Assembly: GCF_001672775.1 (NCBI RefSeq)
Contig: NZ_LZKJ01000068.1
Coordinates: 1-44,843, forward strand
DNA length: 44,843 bases
Source: Mycobacterium kyorinense
GTDB lineage: Bacteria; Actinomycetota; Actinomycetes; Mycobacteriales; Mycobacteriaceae
Direction of reading: 5' to 3'
Shown here: positions 42,525 through 44,843 of the stretch, piece by piece
Layout: the number at the start of each line of letters is the position of its first letter
Numbering within the stretch: the first letter of the stretch is position 1
The notes under the pieces: model-generated
Told to the model about the DNA's origin: nothing
The model's database searches: none
What the model saw: the letters and a program-made list of their open reading frames with translations, nothing else
Translations under genes and position numbers: made by a program

Positions 42525-43756
42525 CCCTTGTTGCCCGGCGCGCTCAAACGCCGCTGCCACGGGAAGCCTGGGCACTGATTTCGGCGAACGTGATGATCGC
42601 ACTCGGCTACGGCGTGGTCTCTCCGGTGCTGCCCGCCTACGCCCGCACGTTCGGGGTCAGCATCGGCGCGGCGACCTTCGTCATCACCGTGGTCTCGGTG
42701 ACGCGGCTGTTTTTTGCCCCGGTCACCGGCCTGATGGTGCAGCGGCTGGGGGAGCGGCGGATCTATGTCACGGGGTTGCTGTTCGTGGCGGTGTCGACCG
42801 GCGCGTGCGCATTCGCCCAGACCTACTGGCAGCTGCTGGTGTTCCGCGCGCTCGGCGGGATCGGGTCGACGATGTTCTTCATTTCCGCGCTGGGCCTGAT
42901 GATTCGGATCAGTCCCGACGACGCGCGAGGGCGGATCGCCGGCCTGTTCTCCACCGGGTTTCTGGCCGGCTCAGTCGGCGGGCCGGTGGTCGGTGGTCTC
43001 ACCGCGAGCTTTGGGCTCAGCGCGCCGTTCCTCATCTATGGGGCGGCCCTGCTGGCGGCCGCGGTGGTGGTGTTCGCCAGCCTGCGCCGTTCCACGCTGG
43101 CCGCTCGCGCCGACGAGACCGAACCCACGGTGACGCTGCGGGCCGCGCTGCGCCATCGCGCCTACCGCTCAGCGCTGATGTCGAATTTCGCGACGGGCTG
43201 GTCGGTGTTTGGGCTGCGGATCGCGTTGGTGCCGCTGTTCGTCTCGGAGGTGTTGGGGCGCGGTCCGCGGATGACCGGTTTGGCGCTGGCCACGTTTGCG
43301 ATCGGCAACGTCGTCGCCGTGCTGCCCAGCGGCTATCTGTCCGACCGGATCGGCCGGCGCGGCCTGCTGATCGCCGGACTTGCGCTGTCGGGGGTGACGA
43401 CCATGTGGGTGGGCGCCTCGACGTCGGTGTCGCTGTTTTTGGTCGCGGCGTATCTGGCGGGGGCGGCGTCGGGCACATTCACCTCGCCGCAGCAAGCTGC
43501 GGTCGCCGACATCCTGGGCGGCACGGCGCGCGCGGGCACCGCGGTGGCCACGTTTCAGATGATGGCCGACCTGGGCGCGATCGTGGGTTCGGTGGCGGTC
43601 GGTCAGATCGCCGAGCGGCTGAGTTTCGGATGGGGTTTTGTGGTCAGCGGGGCGATCTTGCTGGCCGCCGCGATTGGCTGGGTGGTGGCGCCGGAAACCC
43701 GCCCGGTGGTCGCGCCGGCGGTGCTGGGGTTGGAGGGCGCGCCGGACGCGGCGTGA
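42521..43756 (+). CDS. MFS transporter
   Basis: A 411-residue major facilitator with 12 predicted helices. The loop 2-3 region [17 protein letters not shown] and the half-repeat [19 protein letters not shown] (GxLaDRxGRR type) are recognisable, and [14 protein letters not shown] in helix 1 is typical of DHA1-type drug exporters. Substrate unknown. The GTG at 42521 overlaps the pgm stop (GTGA), so the two are translationally coupled; a metabolic link to sugar phosphate is possible but not shown. Confidence 0.87.
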   Translation: MTLVARRAQTPLPREAWALISANVMIALGYGVVSPVLPAYARTFGVSIGAATFVITVVSVTRLFFAPVTGLMVQRLGERRIYVTGLLFVAVSTGACAFAQTYWQLLVFRALGGIGSTMFFISALGLMIRISPDDARGRIAGLFSTGFLAGSVGGPVVGGLTASFGLSAPFLIYGAALLAAAVVVFASLRRSTLAARADETEPTVTLRAALRHRAYRSALMSNFATGWSVFGLRIALVPLFVSEVLGRGPRMTGLALATFAIGNVVAVLPSGYLSDRIGRRGLLIAGLALSGVTTMWVGASTSVSLFLVAAYLAGAASGTFTSPQQAAVADILGGTARAGTAVATFQMMADLGAIVGSVAVGQIAERLSFGWGFVVSGAILLAAAIGWVVAPETRPVVAPAVLGLEGAPDAA

Positions 43757-43784
43757 GCGCACACACGACCGGCTGACCCCCGGT

Positions 43785-43790
43785 TACGCT
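43785..43790 (+). promoter_or_regulatory. Candidate -10 (TACGCT) of the PucR-type gene, leaderless
   Basis: TACGCT ends exactly 6 nt before the ATG at 43797, identical in sequence and spacing to the crcB and LipJ-like promoters in this window. Confidence 0.5.
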
Positions 43791-43796
43791 GCGGTC

Positions 43797-44843
43797 ATGG
43801 TCACGTTGGACCGCCTGGTGAACGTGCTGGGCACCTACGGGGTTCAGCTGCGCTTCTGTTCGGTGCCGCGATCGACGGAATTGAGCAGCGTGGTGATGCA
43901 CGAGACTATTGCCGGTCGCGCCGTCGTCGGCGACGTGCTGTTGGCCATCGGAGCCGGCTCGGTGAAAGAGGCTGTGCGATGGGCAATGTCGGCGCGTGCC
44001 GTGGCCGTACTGGTCCGTGGCGGCGACGACAAGACCGCGTTCGTCGGCGAAGGCGAGGCGGTCGCGGTGATGGTGATCGACGACGCATTGTCGTGGAGCG
44101 AACTGGCGGCGGTGGTCTACGGTTTGGTGCTCGAAGGGCGCGAGACCGAATCAGGCCGTGGCCCAACCGATTTGTTCGCACTGGCCGACAACCTGGCTGA
44201 CGCCGTCGGCGGCGCAGTCACGATCCAAGACGGGCTTGCCCGGGTGCTGGCCTATTCGCGGCAACAGCAGCACGCCGATCCGGCAGGCGCCGAAACGATT
44301 CTGATGCGGCAGACACCGGAACGGTTGCGCGCCCTGCTCGAACAACGCGGCGTCTATGCGCATTTGGCGGCATCCGACGAGCCGCTGTTCGTCGCCGCCG
44401 ACGACGAGCACGGGTTGACCGGCCGGATGGTGGTGGCAGTGCGGGTCGGCCGGGAGCTGCTCGGGGCGGTATGGGTGGCCTGCCCGGAGCCGCTGGCCGC
44501 GGCCCGGCTGACCGCGCTGACCGACGGTGCACGGACCGTCGCGCTGCATGTGCTGCGCTCCCGCGCGAGCGCCGATCTGGAACGTCAGGTGGAGTCGCAG
44601 TCGGTGACCGGGCTGCTGGAGGGCACCGCCGACGCGGCGACGGTCGCTAGCCGACTGGGCTTGCCGCAGACGCCGCTGCGGGTGATCGCGGTGCACGCGC
44701 ATCTGCCGTCCGAGCCGCATGCTGCCCTGTTGCAGGCCTTCGAGCGGGCCACCACCGGCTTCGGCTGGTCGCGGCCCGGTCGCAGCGCGCTGGGCGCCAA
44801 CACGGTGTACACGCTGCTGCCGGCCGAATCGGCGGCCGACGCG
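43797..44843 (+). CDS. PucR/CdaR-type transcriptional regulator (3' part outside window)
   Basis: The first 349 codons are present; the gene runs off the right edge. The N-terminus MVTLDRLVNVLGTYGVQLRF begins a PucR-type sensory domain (VVGDVLLAIGAGSVKEAVRW, VAVLVRGG). A long middle region with LTGRMVVAVRVGRELLGAVW and VTGLLEGTADAATVASRLGL resembles the GGDEF-like domain of PucR/CdaR proteins. The helix-turn-helix expected at the C-terminus is not in the window, so the regulator call is by domain order. Target genes are unknown. Divided from the MFS gene by 40 bp containing its own leaderless-type promoter. Confidence 0.8.
   Translation, partial: MVTLDRLVNVLGTYGVQLRFCSVPRSTELSSVVMHETIAGRAVVGDVLLAIGAGSVKEAVRWAMSARAVAVLVRGGDDKTAFVGEGEAVAVMVIDDALSWSELAAVVYGLVLEGRETESGRGPTDLFALADNLADAVGGAVTIQDGLARVLAYSRQQQHADPAGAETILMRQTPERLRALLEQRGVYAHLAASDEPLFVAADDEHGLTGRMVVAVRVGRELLGAVWVACPEPLAAARLTALTDGARTVALHVLRSRASADLERQVESQSVTGLLEGTADAATVASRLGLPQTPLRVIAVHAHLPSEPHAALLQAFERATTGFGWSRPGRSALGANTVYTLLPAESAADA

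Overview
The window looks like chromosomal DNA of a Mycobacterium (sensu lato), probably a nontuberculous species. The evidence is high GC throughout, many GTG starts, a tmRNA encoding the mycobacterial tag ADSHQRDYALAA, and FprA, PrfB, FtsE, FtsX, SmpB and Pgm proteins that closely resemble their M. tuberculosis counterparts in length and motifs. It is a core backbone with accessory blocks set between conserved anchors.

Layout. 1-2887 (minus strand): two acyl-CoA dehydrogenases (fadE23, cut by the window edge, and fadE24) behind a perfect operator-like palindrome, and the inositol-monophosphatase-family phosphatase hisN. 3454-11356 (minus): respiratory nitrate reductase narG-narH-narJ-narI, with overlapping genes, followed by a translationally coupled TehA/SLAC1-family anion channel. 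11592-18620: fprA divergent from a plus-strand run of prfB, an MscS-type channel, a proline-rich membrane protein, ftsE, ftsX, smpB and an EamA transporter that seems to start at CTG. 18643-20533: a DinB/mycothiol-type enzyme, ssrA (tmRNA) and a universal stress protein. SmpB and its RNA partner are about 1.9 kb apart.

20741-35411 is accessory: an MPT63-like secreted protein, a C-terminally truncated mycofactocin-type SDR, a large zinc-ribbon/cyclase/ATPase regulator, a phospholipase D-family protein, a PhyH dioxygenase with a crotonase-fold protein lacking both catalytic glutamates, a LemA plus M48 peptidase pair, and a TetR-Rieske oxygenase-amidohydrolase module arranged around a 15-bp operator-like palindrome. 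35448-38659 holds a LipJ-like hydrolase-cyclase gene split by one in-frame TGA, a hemerythrin gene with a 48-codon companion, a WGxxGxxG membrane protein, two divergent SigF-type promoter candidates, and a decayed alcohol dehydrogenase fragment. 38679-44843 returns to backbone: DUF488, a fluoride-exporter operon (two CrcB proteins and a triple-DUF190 protein), phosphoglucomutase, an MFS exporter, and a PucR-type regulator cut by the right edge.

Themes. Nine genes have a TANNNT -10 hexamer ending 6-8 nt before the start codon, the signature of leaderless transcription, and this also settles some starts. The most interesting leads are the nar-linked SLAC1/TehA channel, the CTG-started transporter, the stop-interrupted LipJ-like gene, the TetR-Rieske-amidohydrolase module and the triple-DUF190/CrcB operon. 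No CRISPR array, insertion sequence or tRNA gene was recognised. All intergenic stretches are under 320 bases. Apart from the sites listed, I see nothing specific in them.
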